Shown here: one piece after another, positions 23,181 through 36,507 of the stretch
Position numbering within the stretch: position 1 is the first letter of the stretch
How the letters are laid out: each line of letters starts with the position of its first letter
Assembly: GCA_004794785.1 (NCBI GenBank)
Contig: SJOL01008593.1
Span: 83,360 to 147,359 of the forward strand
Reading direction: 5' to 3'
DNA length: 64,000 bases
Origin: Opisthorchis felineus
Taxonomy: Eukaryota > Platyhelminthes > Trematoda > Opisthorchiida > Opisthorchiidae
Translations under genes and position numbers: made by a program
The notes under the pieces: generated by a model
Databases searched by the model: none
The model's input: only the letters and a program-made list of their open reading frames with translations
Told to the model about the DNA's origin: nothing

Positions 23181-26100
23181 GGAGAACGGCTGTTCAAGTG
23201 AGAGTGATGTGCATGTGAACATTCGCGAAATTCCTGCGGGACTTCAGTTGATTACGGAAAGCGTGTTTGGCGATATAAATGTCAGGGGCTTATTCCTTCA
23301 CTGAGTTTGCTTTCATAAGTTAATTTGATTTCGCGAACCTGTGTTCCTCATACTTATTCGGCATTGTCCACAACTTTATACCAAGAAACCGGATGCATCG
23401 CCAGTCAGTAGTTGGATCATAATGAGCTTAGCCAATTGAAACATTCAGTCCGGTGGGCGTAAACAGATGAGACGTATTAAGTAATATATAAGGCCTGTAG
23501 GTCGAGATACAATGTGCCAATCGAAAACTGATGATCAAAAATGATGGATGTGACTGGAAAGGCGCAGGTCAGTAATACTCATCGTGAAGGTGAGTTTTCA
23601 TACGTTTTGGTTTGTTGAGTGCGACATTTTGGGCATGGAAAAAATTCCTAATCGACAGTGTCTTCAGTATAAGCACAGATTATCCGACCAAAAATCTCTG
23701 TAACACTGAATCCTTTGGATTTTGATTGTTTACCCTCTATGCAAAATATTTTATTTTACTTCTAAATTTAGCAGCAGCCAACCTACTCAAATTCGGTAAA
23801 GTCTACCACTGGCATTCACATCTACTACACCAATTTGTATAGTTGGCTCCCCCTGCAGCATAAGTTCATACTGCAACTTCCCCATTACATGTGGCTTCAC
23901 CTGATGGTTCTTGCAGGACTAGCCAGTATTCAAACTGTGCACCGTCCTTCTAAGTCACGCTGAGTCCCTCCAAAATCGTAGTAGACAAGACCGTTTTTTC
24001 ACTAGTGTGCTTCCTTTCTGGACAGAAACGTATGCTTCAACCGAATGGTAAGAACAACGAGACTGGACTGTCTCGTACATTACTTAAGGGGACTAGTTTG
24101 TCTGGGGAGGGAACCCTGTAGCACCGAACGCAGCAAACTGTGATGCTGTCGGGTAGCTTTGGTCGGTAGGCATATGAGACTGACTAGATCAATACTGGCA
24201 AGAGGCGTGGCGTTAGTGATTCTCAGATTATTTTTAAATCAACGCTCCCTTAGCTTTGCAGGTTTGACATCGGCTTCCCCCTTTGCATGCATACGTAAAT
24301 ATGGTGAACTAAAATTTTGTGAAAAGGGGCACACTTTCAGTGGGAAGACACTGCCAGGAGGCTACACAATAATTTAGGGTGCGATCTTTTGGAACAGGGA
24401 AGCCGGTTTCATTGATTCCATTCCCTCATTTGGAAATACTAAGCAGCATGCCACACCATCGCGGGTTTTAGTTGTGTAATATAGGTGCATATACATGCAC
24501 AAAAGCTCACATCTAACATGGAAATTTTATAGGAATCAAACGAGAACCCTAGATCAGACGTAACCACTGACACATCCAGACGATCAACTAACTGCCAATG
24601 AGCAATCAGGATATTTTGTCCGATTAGTCATCTTCCCACTTGCCCGATCTGGACCCGATAAGAACCACGTCGAATGTTGACATCAAAGATTTGGTCAGAT
24701 TCATTCAGGTTAATTCAGGCGTCTTCATCCGCACTGCGCATATAAGCGACTGACAGAAGACCCCTGAATGGATAGTATCACGGTTTCTCCCACAGTACCT
24801 CTCACTCGATCCCCTTGAAGGATCCCGTACTAAAGAGGCTGGACCTTATCGTGATGAGTCGTTTCACGTGCCTCACTTATCCATTTAGTTGTACTGGAGG
24901 GTGCCCAAAGGGTCTCGCCTAGCAGGGTAGTCGACAGATAGTTATATGACAAACACAGTCCTCTGGCCCTCCAGATTGCTAACGCCCTCCAAATGTCTTC
25001 ATTGTTACTTCGTGACTTACATCCATTTCCACTTGAAAACCACCTGGTTTAGATCCCAGATGATTTTGTAGCTACCTGGGTGGATCGTCCCAGTGTTCGC
25101 ATATCCCTCAATTTGTGGACTGATACTTCATTATTCGATTGGATACAGGTAGAGAGCCGAATCGGTTGTGTCCAAATTTCCGCCTCAATAACAACTCGCG
25201 CTAGTCAAAATGTGGAAAGCTCTTTTTTATCGTGTTCATTCACGCACCAAAGAGCTGTGGCTCCGATTCATTTAGGGAAACCTTCTATCGAGAACTGACG
25301 AACCACTCGGGTACTGTCATAATAGCAAGAGATTTCAGCACATAGGTAGGACGCCTGATTTCACTGGAGGCATGTCTAATCTGAATGGAAAACGCAACCG
25401 TAATGGTGAACGCCTTTTGCAACTTTGTTCCTATAAACATTTGGTTCTTAGTAGCATTCCGTTCAGATGCAGTGGGCGTCGTTGTGCATCCCGGCTTCTC
25501 CCTGCATGCAAGAATTCTTGGGATCAAAGTGACCACATCAACACTGGCTACCGATGGCGTAGTTTAGCCCTTGATTGCCGAGCGTCTTAGAACTCAGGTC
25601 GACTAAGGTGGCGTCTCCATTTCCCTGCAGAGTTTTGGTAAAGTTTTCTTTAAACTTCAGAAACGATCTCCTCATTTAGTAAACGAAAGGGTTTTCAAGT
25701 CATAAGTTAGGGAATCACATGAGGGCATAATATGTAGTGTATTACAAACCTCCTGCACGGAATACGTTGGCAGAAACTGGGATGCGATAACAGCGGCCAT
25801 ACAAAACATGCGCTTGTTGTGTTCCCTGGTGCGTCGTCAGAAGTCATTGGGACTCACTAGGCCACATAGCAAATCTGGTTGCGGGACTCTATCCTGTCGA
25901 TCTCAGAGTAGAACTCAGATAGAAAACAGCTCAAAAGTGGCCCGTGTGTAAGAAGGAAGGTGGTGACTGCTGCTGTAAAGGCGCGGGAGCCGTTTCAGCT
26001 AACCCGAAAAACCTGACCTTAAAGGTCTTCCGTAATTTAATTGATATTGCACACCTAATTTACAATAAGCAGGGATATTTTCAGCAACAGATTAGTTTCC

Positions 26101-28240
26101 CCTCTTTCCTGTACATACGTTTGCGTTCGACCCTCGTATTCTGATCGGTGGTTTCTGAGTTTGACCACCTCACCCCATCAGCTTCTGAACCACTAATATG
26201 CCATTTGGCCTTGAAGCACCCTCTGACTGATGGACCAGTTGAGCTGGGCCCAGCGTTATTTTAAGATGGTGAAGAATCTTCGCGCTCATCGTGGCAAGTT
26301 TGTTTGTACGTATTTAAGCACAAAAGCGTGTCCCAAAGGACCGAGGTCAACCGTCAATAGTGCATGCATCCAAAAGTATACTCAAAGCTACTGTTCTGAC
26401 CATACCGTACAAGTCCTGTCCCTGTCGTAACAAGTCATCTGGCCTCCTTTGTATTTCGATGCCTACTCTTGGCAACTTAAAAGCAAGTTCGGGTGCATCA
26501 AGCGGGATTCCGAGTTGAAATAGGGTGCAGTGGGTAGACCAAGTACTTGAACAGCAACAGACGTATCGTGTATCAACATTCGCGATTTTGCTCGAAGTTA
26601 AACGAGCCGTCTAATCGGTGGATAGATTGATTTCCATGCATATGCTTGGCCAGAGAGAAATACCCTTAAATTCCGTCAACTTTATTCCTGCTCCTGATTC
26701 CGTGAGTTGCTCTGCTTGGGATGAACAATGAACTGACTAGAAGCTTCCTAAAAATCAGGTCAGGCATATCCCTTTTTATGTTTTGTTTGATTTTGTCACC
26801 GACCACAAATGACCATGAATATAAGTATAGAAATTACATTAAGCGCAGGATCAATGGACTAAAATTATGCGGACGACCTGGTTTCGTTGAATGATGATTA
26901 TTCGCCCGCTCAAGGTACTTCATGTGGAATATCGGTGGTATCCTCATTTTTGCACCTTCAAGGTGCAGTTTTATCGCAACTTTACCCCTCTTCTCGTGCT
27001 TCTTTGAAACATCAGAACGAATAAATTCTGTTTGCTGGTCAGTCGCGTGATTGTGCTATAAAATTTAAGGTCATCCAGCGAATTGCGAGGGCGTGTGTAG
27101 TGTCCTCCAAGTTACGTCATTTGTGGCGTCTCAAAACGAAATTCGCTGATGCGAGGTGACTCGGAATGTAGTTTTCAGTACGGACAAATCCTAACAATCT
27201 CTACAGCATGGGTGTGAAATCAATTCAATGGATGGATTCAGGTCAGCCACTGTAGCAGTTCATGAACCCAATCAGACAGAGTACACAGTGTGTTACCAGC
27301 AAACCACAAATTACAGAATCTGCTAGTTCGTACTGACTTGTTTGCGCCCCAATGGCGAAAAGTGTGATAACGAAGGTATCACTCAGCTCTGCCCCGACTA
27401 AACGACCTTCCTAATCACGTCTTCACAACCCGCTACGATCACGGGAACGGGCATCAGCAACGAAAGCCATTGTATTTGGCTTACACAGCAACAAGAACTA
27501 ATACCTTCATGTTAACTGAAGTAACCAAAGTTCTGTTTCTTGACACAACAGCACATATCAGGTTGTTGAAATGCCTTCGGAAATACAGGGTTAATCTTAG
27601 TAACTTGTTGTAGCACAATGCAAATAAGCGACGGGTGAGGTGTGTTTGCGTATGAATATAAATCAGAATTTTGGTGAACGCATCAATATGGTGAAAACAT
27701 TCTTCTCATCTTTCACATCACTCTCCCCCCGACCCGATGTTCACCTAAACTCTGTTGTTCCTCTTCTCAGATTTAATTGTTTCCCTTACAGACATCCGTA
27801 TAAATGAATGAGGTAGAACATGCATTTCAAAAAATTTTGTGAACAATGCCCGTATTTACTGATCGATTCACAAAGACTAAATTTTAGGAGCTAATCAATA
27901 GGGGCTGAATCGTTGATAATTAACGGAAGAACACGTGGTCTTTGGTTGTAATAAAATGCATATTACGAAGGACAAATGACACCACGCCTCCCGATGTTAT
28001 TCGATAACACGGGCACAAAAAAACTGACAAAAATGTCGCTTACATGTAGGGCCTGATCACGGTAAATGACGTTAGTTATGTAAAAAGTTAGCGAAAAGAA
28101 TTTTCACGATGGAAATTTTGTTCTTAGTTGACGTGAGGAAAAGGGCAATAACCGAGCAAAAGTCCGGCTATGCTCCTGTCATAAAATGAAATAACAACTC
28201 CGTGCCACTAAAAAGCATTCTCGACGAAACATGCTAATCG
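23181..28240. other. Intergenic, nothing recognised
   Basis: About 5 kb with only short open frames (for example 25285-25536 minus, 26230-26430 plus). I see no splice-flanked conserved segment. Uncatalogued old repeats are likely but cannot be named by eye. Confidence 0.35.
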
Positions 28241-28241
28241 G

Positions 28242-28395
28242 AAGGTTGCTGAAAAATCCTCAACCGCTCACGACCAGTTCCGTCCCTGCTCATCAGGTGG
28301 GCGCAGTTCTCAAGTTGCCTCTACCTCAAATTTCACTTGAACACCGAGTTACACGCGACCGACAAGTACACTCATTTTCAAACTAAGTTAATTTT
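28242..28395 (-). mobile_element. Hammerhead repeat, family C, second copy
   Basis: On minus the blocks are AAAATGAGTGTACTT, GAGAACTGCGCCCAC, CTGATGA (28296-28290), GGAACTGGTCGTGAGC and ATTTTTCAGCAACC. They follow the order of the 20-kb copy. Stem I (GCCCAC/GTGAGC) is kept, with one mismatch. Stem II is largely deleted and GAAAC reads GGAAC, so this ribozyme should be dead. Confidence 0.7.
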
Positions 28396-31300
28396 AACGA
28401 GGTGCAAATGAGTGTACTTCGTGAAGGTTACAACCTTTTCGCCGATAACCGGACAATATCAGTGCAGTTTACCCTACAATTGCATACTGGATGAGATGGC
28501 TATCAAGCAACAAATGCATACATTTGTATTGTGAAGACTAAAAGAGCCCATAGGAAGGCAACCTGACCAGTATCAGCCGAAACGAAAGCTGTGAAACGTG
28601 ATACAAAATTGGAACCAATTCATTCATTGTAAAGTGGTCCAGCATATCAGATCAAGACTGGCATAACATTTTCCTGAAAAATCGCAGGATTCTTAGCTCT
28701 ACGATCATGCTGGACAAAGGCGGACTGGTTACTTCAACTGACTATCTGCCGAGGACCGGTTACAGACCTGTCATATCAGACCATGCGTACTGTTAAATTA
28801 CGAATCTCGATGCACAATAAAGCATGTAGTTCATACTTCAATCGATCATTTGAATCCATTTTATTTTCCAATATCTGTGACTTGCATTGTAGCAAAAACC
28901 GAACAAGTACGTTGAAGCAAACTGCATCAAGATCAAGCCTGACTTGGAACCAAACTACCAGGGGATGAAACAGTCACTGTGATTAACGTGCTACCTCCCC
29001 GGTATTCTGATTAAAAATACCATTTCCGAGCTATTAAGAGAGGTCGTAGCAGGATTCGCTAGCCTCAGCTATCAGTGGCAAAGACGCAAATTCAGATTTT
29101 CTCTCGAGAGTAGGTTGCAATGCAACCTACACCGCCATGCTAATAGAAAAAATTGCATTTACAACGGAGGTTTTACAGGCTTTCGGCAGAGAAGACCCTC
29201 AGTGACTTAAAGTCTTGATGAGAAATAGGATTTGCAACGCTCAGATCCGGCAAATGTCCTCCGGATGAAGGAATTCGCATTCAGTATGTAAATGAATGAG
29301 CTACCCTAGATTGAACGGTTTGGCTGCCGATGGTTAAATTGTTTCCATGAATTCTGATGTGGAAGACTAAGTAATCTCGTGACAGAAGGAAAGCGCCAGC
29401 ATCAGCAAATGGTAGCTTTGTTGGCTGCCGTTTTATCGGATGATATCCTCAAGATCATCATTCTAGATAATTTACGCAGCGTGCAATTGTGATCGCGCTT
29501 CTGAGCAGCTGCCTGTGGAATATGGCCACCATCACTCCGATAATCACTCATGTTCCACCTGACTCCCAATCAAAGCTTATCACCCGCCGCCTCCGATACA
29601 ATTCAGACATCAGAAGTTACAAAACTGTGGCCGTTAAAATCAGCGTGCCACCTCAGCAAGGTTAAAATTTGTACCAGCGAAGGTTGGACCAGTCACCAAC
29701 AGAGAATAGCTATCATCGATCTCATAATTGACCGTACGATGTGCAGAAGTGGATGAGGTCAAACCACAGTTGCGGTGCTTCAGAGGTCAATCTGAGTATG
29801 TTCACGGTGTCCTACGATCGATTTATATTGTATTTGTGTATTTTTCTGTCATAACAGTAGAATTGACGACGAGGCCGTCAACAACTGAGAGGACTGATTA
29901 GAGAATACGGATAAAAAATGTCTTAAAACCGTCGCAAACAAGTCACTCACGTTTGGTGTCATTTTGATTGTTGGCTGACAGAGAAACAAATAAGAGTGCA
30001 AAATGAGTTGCAAAGCGATTGAGAATCGAAACACTGAAAATGTCAGTAACTAATTCATACAGCCTACGAATTAGAGTCTCCGGATGAAATCGGACGCTTC
30101 AATGCGGAATACAGTTCAGATGTTACTTTATAGTGAATCGATCTGAAATGATGGGATGGCCGCATGCGACTGATCACATGGGACGGATTGCCAACATGGT
30201 TTTGGCATCCAAACTTTCCTATGCTGATGTGCATGCTATTTCCTTATATTTCGTGTCTCAGGAATATGCACTCACCTGTGATAACTGGAGACTTAACCAA
30301 ATCCCATCCGACGCTGTCTTTTATCATACCTCTCAATTGACTGTGCTCCCCAAAGGCCACCACATGTTCTAGTTGGCACGATATTCTACACACATGATAG
30401 TTTGTTTCGTCAATAACATATGACCTCTTTTTTCACCTAGTATCCTCGTACAAATTCGTTGTCTTCTGTGATCCCTGAAACTCAGCCGAAACTTGAAAGT
30501 TGTTCACTAAACATCAGCTGACCGGAAAGCACCTGGATTAGGATGAGTCATCTAACTTAGATGAGAGTGGCAGAAAACGCTGTTAGAATAGCTCATCCAT
30601 GCTAAGTTCAACAAAAGACGAGGCTGTATTCTTGTTGTGGTTTCTCATTCTGCAAGTTCCCATTTCTTTCAATATCACCAGATGTCACCTACTTGAGGCG
30701 TTCTTAACCGTCCACCAATTGATGGGCCAGTATTCTATACGAATGAACATGCATTTGAATGTAAGGTGGTGTGTCCCGCAGCATCGAACAATCATTTCGT
30801 GATTTGAAGACGTAGGTGTTCATGTGTCCCATGTGGTTAATCACTGAAATTATGCCGGAGAGTTTCTGCTGAAACGTTTCGACGGTCGGGGAACCCGTTG
30901 ATTATCATAGGGCCAACCAAGATTTTCTTTCTTTATATATTTCCCGCACATCGTTACAACCGATGACCTCATACTCCTCTGCAATAGTCCGCACAGTAAC
31001 ACAATGAATACCAGTCGGCACGCAGTCCAGGGTATCGTCACCTATTGTGTCGTACAGAACAGGCGATGTGGCCAGATTCGTGTTGTGAGGCACTTTGTTG
31101 TTCCAGACTAAGAAGAGCATCAAAAAGGTGGAGAAAGATATCGTAACTGCTCTTGTGAAGCTAAAGGATTACGCTGGGAAAAAATCTGTCCATTTCACCT
31201 GAATAGCCGAATATTCATAAAACCAGTGACCAGGCACTTGATACCCTTTCAGTGGACTTGCTTCAATGAAGATGTTGAGGGTCTCTTCGATAACAATTAC

Positions 31301-33545
31301 AAATGAAACAGACAGTCTGATTGCTAAATGCGCCTCTAGATTCGTTTAGTGGAGCCGGCAGTGCCCTAATGGAAGACAAAACTGATTGATCTTCAGCAGA
31401 CAGACAAAGCTCCTGATGACTGCCTAATTTTAACGGGGTTACAAAGAGGCAGAAAATGGGTCCTCAGTTTTCGGAGTTTACATTCAGAGTTTGTGCAGAC
31501 CTACGGAAGCGCGCAAAGATGGGAGAACGCTCAGAATCGCAAACAACACTAGCCGTATCTTCTCTTATTTACCGAAGAGTTCCAAGCACTTAGTAGAGTA
31601 TTCTGAGCGAGAACCATGAGGTTGGATAGTCCAGATAGATGGAATTTACGGAATTTCACATGGCTCTAACTTTCTGTTGAGTAGCTAGAAGCGATCAAAC
31701 ATCAAGTGCGCCAGGTGAAACATGTTGACCATTTGATTATAACTTGCCATCGCTTGGAGGTCTTATGGGCAGCATGACATCCGATATTCAGAACTTCCTG
31801 TCCACTCCGTTATTGTTAGTTCATAATGATCTCGTACGTTTGCATATAGCGGCAAAATGCAAAACTTTTATTGTGGTACATCTCCTATGCAGCTCCTTCA
31901 AGTTGCATCGTAGCATTGAGGGTAATTACTATGCGCAGCCATTAGAGATGGGCTTACCAGGGAGAAGCAGGTTAGAGTGCCACTCCAATGTGGCAGAAAA
32001 CAATGACCTTCAACAACCTATTGGAATCATTTACATTCCGATGTTGTTGAGTATGTGAAATTCATTATTGTTACCACTGTTATTATCTTCACTACCATGG
32101 CTTCGAACGAATGAGAGCGAATACCGCGTGGAGGTACATTATCCCTGCTGTGCTAACTGTCGCAACAATCACGGGACATAACCATAAGCCTTATTAGATA
32201 TTTTCGGCGTTACGTGAAGTACGTATAGGTAAAACAGCACACGTACAATAGCCATTCCAGTAAAGTGTATGTAGTACTCACCGTCTACATCCGATAGCAA
32301 TACCAGTAAACAGTATAATGACAGCGTGACCCATGTCCACATCGCATAAGTCCCCGATGCACGTCCGTTCTGTAACTCCTGCAGAGACCCTAAGCGTTAA
32401 AGGCTGATCTACTCGAATCATCCACGCGATGATCTCATTGGCTCCTAATTCTCTACATGTGATTGGTCATAGTTTGGCGATACAGTCTGATCAGCTATTG
32501 GCCAGAATAGTACAGCGCAGATAATGAGTACTTTTGTGCATCACACCCTGAGACTTAGACAGGTAGATCGGGTAGGAGTGTTTCTCTCCGACAGCTAAGG
32601 CGAGGTGGCAGTTCACTGGGCTCTTCCGTGAGAGCGCAGCCCCTCTCGGATATCATTCGCAGGTTTGGCGAAATTCTTTCCAGCGTCCAGCAGTAAAACG
32701 GTCGTAAATGAGGCGACATCCCAGTGGTTCCAGAGAACTGCTGCGAACAGTACTGGTCAGCGTACAGCGAATTATAAGCCTTCCTGTCTATGAACAAGAA
32801 AATTTCGCAGAATGAGTTTGTTTCGTACAGTCTCTACCACAGCGTGTCAAACGGAATACAGTGAAACGAAAATAAGGTTAGTTGCATCGTTCTTATGAAA
32901 GGAAGATGCAACGTGGCCAACCAGTAAATCCAGGGTAGAACTGCCATAAACAGAAAACAACCCCACTCCATTACAGAAATGCAGCATTGTTCATTCCGGA
33001 GTTTTGCGGAAGTTGTACGTTGTGGTCACCCATCTTCCCTCATATTCCTGATTGCAAAATATTCGCCCAGCACTTGTCATTAGTTAAAGAATACCACCCT
33101 CAGCATACAGTCCGGTCCAATTATCAGAACCCATTCATTTTCGCTATGCACCAGCATCAGTGGAAATGCTCACCAATCTGTTCTCCCCTTTGTCGCATAA
33201 AGACCTCCCATTTCAGATTTTCATTCAAACCTCTTGTTCGAATATTGCGCTCCAGGACTAGAGCCAATTAACCTTTACCAGTGTTGTATCCCCTCCTTAG
33301 AAAACTTCCCCGTAGGCCGGCACCACGCTTGGATCCACTTCAGACCCTGATAAAATTTTCCTTTTTTATCGCTGTAATGATAAAAACGAGGTCCATCTTG
33401 TCTAAGGTTCGCCGGTTCACTTAACTCACCTATCCAGCGTAACTTTGAAGACGATGCCCTACTAAGCGTCAAGAAAAATGAATCTGAACGGCACTGCTAT
33501 ACTTCTCACACGTTGGTCCGGGAATCTCATGTCGTCTTCCGCTCC

Positions 33546-33548
<3 letters not shown>
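28396..33548. other. Intergenic, nothing recognised
   Basis: No supportable gene. Open frames of 60-104 codons (31744-32058 plus, 30133-30372 plus, 32555-32797 minus) have no family resemblance and no convincing splice context. Confidence 0.35.

Positions 33549-33580
<32 letters not shown>
33549..33580. repeat. (TA)n microsatellite
   Basis: Uninterrupted TA dinucleotides for about 30 bp. It creates a run of IYIYIY codons in an overlapping frame (33513-33698), which is why that open frame was discarded. Confidence 0.95.
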
Positions 33581-33581
<1 letters not shown>

Positions 33582-34439
33582 TCATTCAGACTAAAGTTTT
33601 GTGGGCAAATCTCAGTGTGTTTGGCATTGGAGCCACATTATCTGATGATTTGGCTAGCTGGCCACAAGAGCGCCAGTGCCTGTACTGATCGGGCTTGACT
33701 ACAAAGTTCAGTTTGACGAGTTCTTATGCTGATGGGTGCTGCAGTGGTTACAGTCGTCGATCTGATGGACTTGAAAACCCCTCGACAAACCAATATCGGT
33801 GTGGCTCTTCTCGAGGTTCATTGGGTAGGCATGGACCCCAAGCTATCACCAACCTTGTCATACTTGTACACTAAATAGTACGTAATTGCATTAATGCACT
33901 CAGTTGAAAATAAGAATGGTATTAACGGGATACCAGACTTGATACCTGGTTCATGATATTCCACACCCACATATCTACATATCTGTCACGGAGGTAATAA
34001 ACATCCTGCTTAGACACAAATGATCGGCAATAACTGGTTCACGAGTAGAGCCCGTTGTTGCCCCGTTCATTTGTGCATTAAAAAGTGCACTGTTGAAAGA
34101 GATCGTACAATCAGTTCTTTAGCTCATCTGGGATTAAGAGAGTATCAGCAAAAGCTCAACTGCATCAACCACGTACCTGGTAAAGTTGCTTTGGTAAAAA
34201 GTAAACATACATCTAGCGGTAGCATTGCCTTCCTGAAATTTTTGGTTGTTTGACTCCGTTACTAAAATTACTTGACATGAAGGGCGTGTTCATCCCTAAA
34301 GGCTCGCACCACTTTCCGTACATCACATAACCAGTTGACAGTGTCGTGATATCGAGAATCGTGCGTATCCAATTCTAGACGAAATGGGAGATGTTGATTC
34401 CTCCTGCGAATCAACCCGAGTAACGGTTATTTCCCTCTT
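33581..34439. other. Intergenic, nothing firm
   Basis: A tRNA-like A-box, GGTGCTGCAGTGGTTACAG, occurs near 33737-33755 but no B-box follows at the right distance. Otherwise nothing is recognised. Confidence 0.35.
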
Positions 34440-34707
34440 TATTTTGACTACTCATGAGTAGCGCGATTTCGCCCGTTTATTATAACACGGTCTTGCTTGC
34501 TGCTCGTTCCCCGGGTTTGTTGCTCCCGCTAAGGCCTGCTTACTTTCTAGTTACTAAAGTCGATATTTTGTTGCCTGCCCAACTTCGCTTGCAATATCGT
34601 ATCGACTCTACCTAATTTTGAGTGCCTGATAGAGAAAGTGGGTCCACCGAGGATGGAACGCCGAACCCCTTGAATGGCAGGCGAGCTCGTTACCAGTTAC
34701 ACCAACT
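34440..34707 (-). mobile_element. tRNA-Gly-derived SINE (family E)
   Basis: The minus strand from 34707 reads GTTGGTGTAACTGGTAACG (A-box), then CTCGCCTGCCA, which matches the anticodon arm of metazoan tRNA-Gly(GCC), then GGGGTTCGGCGTTCC (B-box). The arms no longer pair fully, and a non-tRNA body follows (GGACCCACTTTCTCTATCAG, GTAGAGTCGATACG). This is a tRNA-derived SINE and not a working tRNA gene. The 3' end is uncertain. Confidence 0.55.
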
Positions 34708-35564
34708 CGAATTCTCCGGAGGTCTTATTTTTGCATTACCTTTGTTTTAAACGGGCCCAAGCCCGCATCACGATTCGACACGTGACACGAACTGCTGTGT
34801 CACGCCGTCTGCTGAAAAAGGTACTTTTAATCTGTGCCAAATTCACCCGATACCCGTTTTTCAGAGTGTTTCCCTTACTTCCCGAACCTACTGACTGTTT
34901 TCTGCACCCTTATCTTTGTAAACGACCTATTTACACTGTCTGATCGTCCGTATGCGTACATTTTTATATCATTTGGTGCTTACTCGCTATTGCTTCCAGA
35001 AAGCCCCGCTGCCTCACTGTCCCTTTTTCTGCTCCTAACGATTGCGCCATTGATGATTGTAGGTTCTGCCTAATTCATGATGTTTATTAACCCATTTGTT
35101 CATATAACCAGTTCTCAACAGTATAGTATCTAGTGCCCTCATCCGTTTGTTCCTAATGCCCACTGAATGCGAACCGCGTGTAGTCAGATAGCTCCAATCG
35201 TCATGAGATCCTTAGCTGCCCGGACCTTACAGGAGACATGATTTGCGCATCCTGAACACAACCGGGGATCTTAGCTGTTCACAGTCTTGTGCACTGATGA
35301 GACTGTTGTTTGACAGTTTTTAAACCAAATTATCAGTTATCTTTGAATCGTAGACATCTTCCATTTTTTCCACATTTTGAAACTTCTTAGTGTCGGTCAG
35401 GATGGAGTTGTACTTTTACTAACAAGACATAAGCAGATCAGACGGAATACTTCATACGAGTGATCCTTCCATCTGAGAAGTCGTCACCAGAGGGGCTAAT
35501 CAACACTTGTTCTGGGTCTGCTGATCGAAGGACGAGTGGCAATATATCGTGTCTATGTGGGAGT
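34708..35564. other. Intergenic, CT-rich in part
   Basis: The first 350 bp are pyrimidine-rich and yield hydrophobic open frames (34834-35073 plus), which are probably a composition artefact. No gene is recognised. Confidence 0.35.
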
Positions 35565-35569
35565 CAACC

Positions 35570-35745
35570 AAACCGATGATCAACTACTCTTGGCCCCTTC
35601 AACCACCAGCCGAGAAATTGCGAGTTCGAACTTCCTTGCAGGTTCGTGAGACGCGCAATGCTGATGATTCCCATTACGTATGAAACAACATACAGTGGGC
35701 TTTTCAGCATAGGCTGGTTTCACTTACAGAAAATCCCCATTAAAA
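35570..35745 (+). mobile_element. Hammerhead-bearing SINE, family B
   Basis: CAACCACCAGCCGAGAAATT, a B-box-like GCGAGTTCGAAC, GCAGGTTCGTGAGACG, then CTGATGA (35661-35667) and GAA (35682-35684), then TACAGTGGGCTTTTCAGC and GGCTGGTTTCACTTACAG. The core half-sites are intact but stem II (TTCCC/CGTAT) no longer pairs. It lies just downstream of the BCS1L 3' end, on the opposite strand. Confidence 0.75.
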
Positions 35746-35817
35746 ATTACCAATTCTCCTCACACTATCAATAAATTTTCTAACACAATCTCTTTTGTTT
35801 GGAACGACACAAGCTTC

Positions 35818-35823
35818 TTTATT
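35818..35823 (-). terminator. Candidate BCS1L polyadenylation signal
   Basis: AATAAA on minus, about 290 nt after the BCS1L stop. It is the nearest canonical hexamer I noticed downstream and would give a 3' UTR of about 310 nt. It is a 6-base motif, so the assignment is tentative. Confidence 0.4.
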
Positions 35824-36116
35824 CGCGTTGGTGATGACTACCTCCCTCGTATGATTTGACAACAATTGTCTAGCTTAGATTTATCACTGGCAAAAACGCC
35901 AGTGGAACCCAGACACGATTCAAAACCCAAAAACTATATGGATAAGCATCAAACGGTACTGATTCTCCGAATAGATTCAAAAGTTGCGTTAACCTTCTCC
36001 TCATTAGCGTTGTCGAACCCCAACTGTCCGAAGAAAACACATAGAGGCGTTGGGCAACCATCCCATAAGTCATGAAGAGATGCATTTCAGAAAAAAAGCA
36101 CTATTGTAATTGTCTC

Positions 36117-36507
36117 CTAGAAAGTGGAAAATGACTGCTCAGAGCTACGCTTTAGTTCATTCCGATCCACTCCAGCACGTCGTAGTAGATCAACGTTGGC
36201 TAGAGCACCGGCAGCATCCTCTTTGTAAGTGAGCAAGTAGCCCTGAATCTGCGCGGAACTGACCGCCACTCCTGTCAGGCTATCAGCGAATTTAGCAGCT
36301 AATGGATGCATTTCTTCCATAAAGGTCAAAGGTTCCACCTTGGAGTTCTCATCCAATCCGCACCAGGCTGCATCAGGTACTGGTTTTGACGGTCGTCCAG
36401 GGATGGGATAAAATCTGGAAAACATGCGCTCTAATTGATATCGATCACAATAGTCTACATGCACCTTCAAGTCTACTCGACCTGGTCGAATGAGGGCAGG
36501 ATCCAAG
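36117..36507 (-). CDS. BCS1L: BCS1L exon 6 (arginine fingers, C-terminus)
   Basis: Residues 357-486 and TAG. The acceptor TTTTTGCTTTTAG is strong. It encodes [20 protein letters not shown], then a lineage-specific stretch with [13 protein letters not shown] and [13 protein letters not shown], then the conserved [20 protein letters not shown] helix region. No poly-A site is included. Confidence 0.95.

Noticed and set aside
34646..34707. Functional tRNA-Gly gene
   Set aside because: Boxes and anticodon arm are present but the acceptor, anticodon and T stems do not pair properly, and a SINE body follows.
34440..35080. Solo LTR of a Gypsy-type element
   Set aside because: The CT-rich run first suggested an LTR, but reading the minus strand showed a tRNA-Gly SINE head, and no terminal TG...CA with a target-site duplication was seen.
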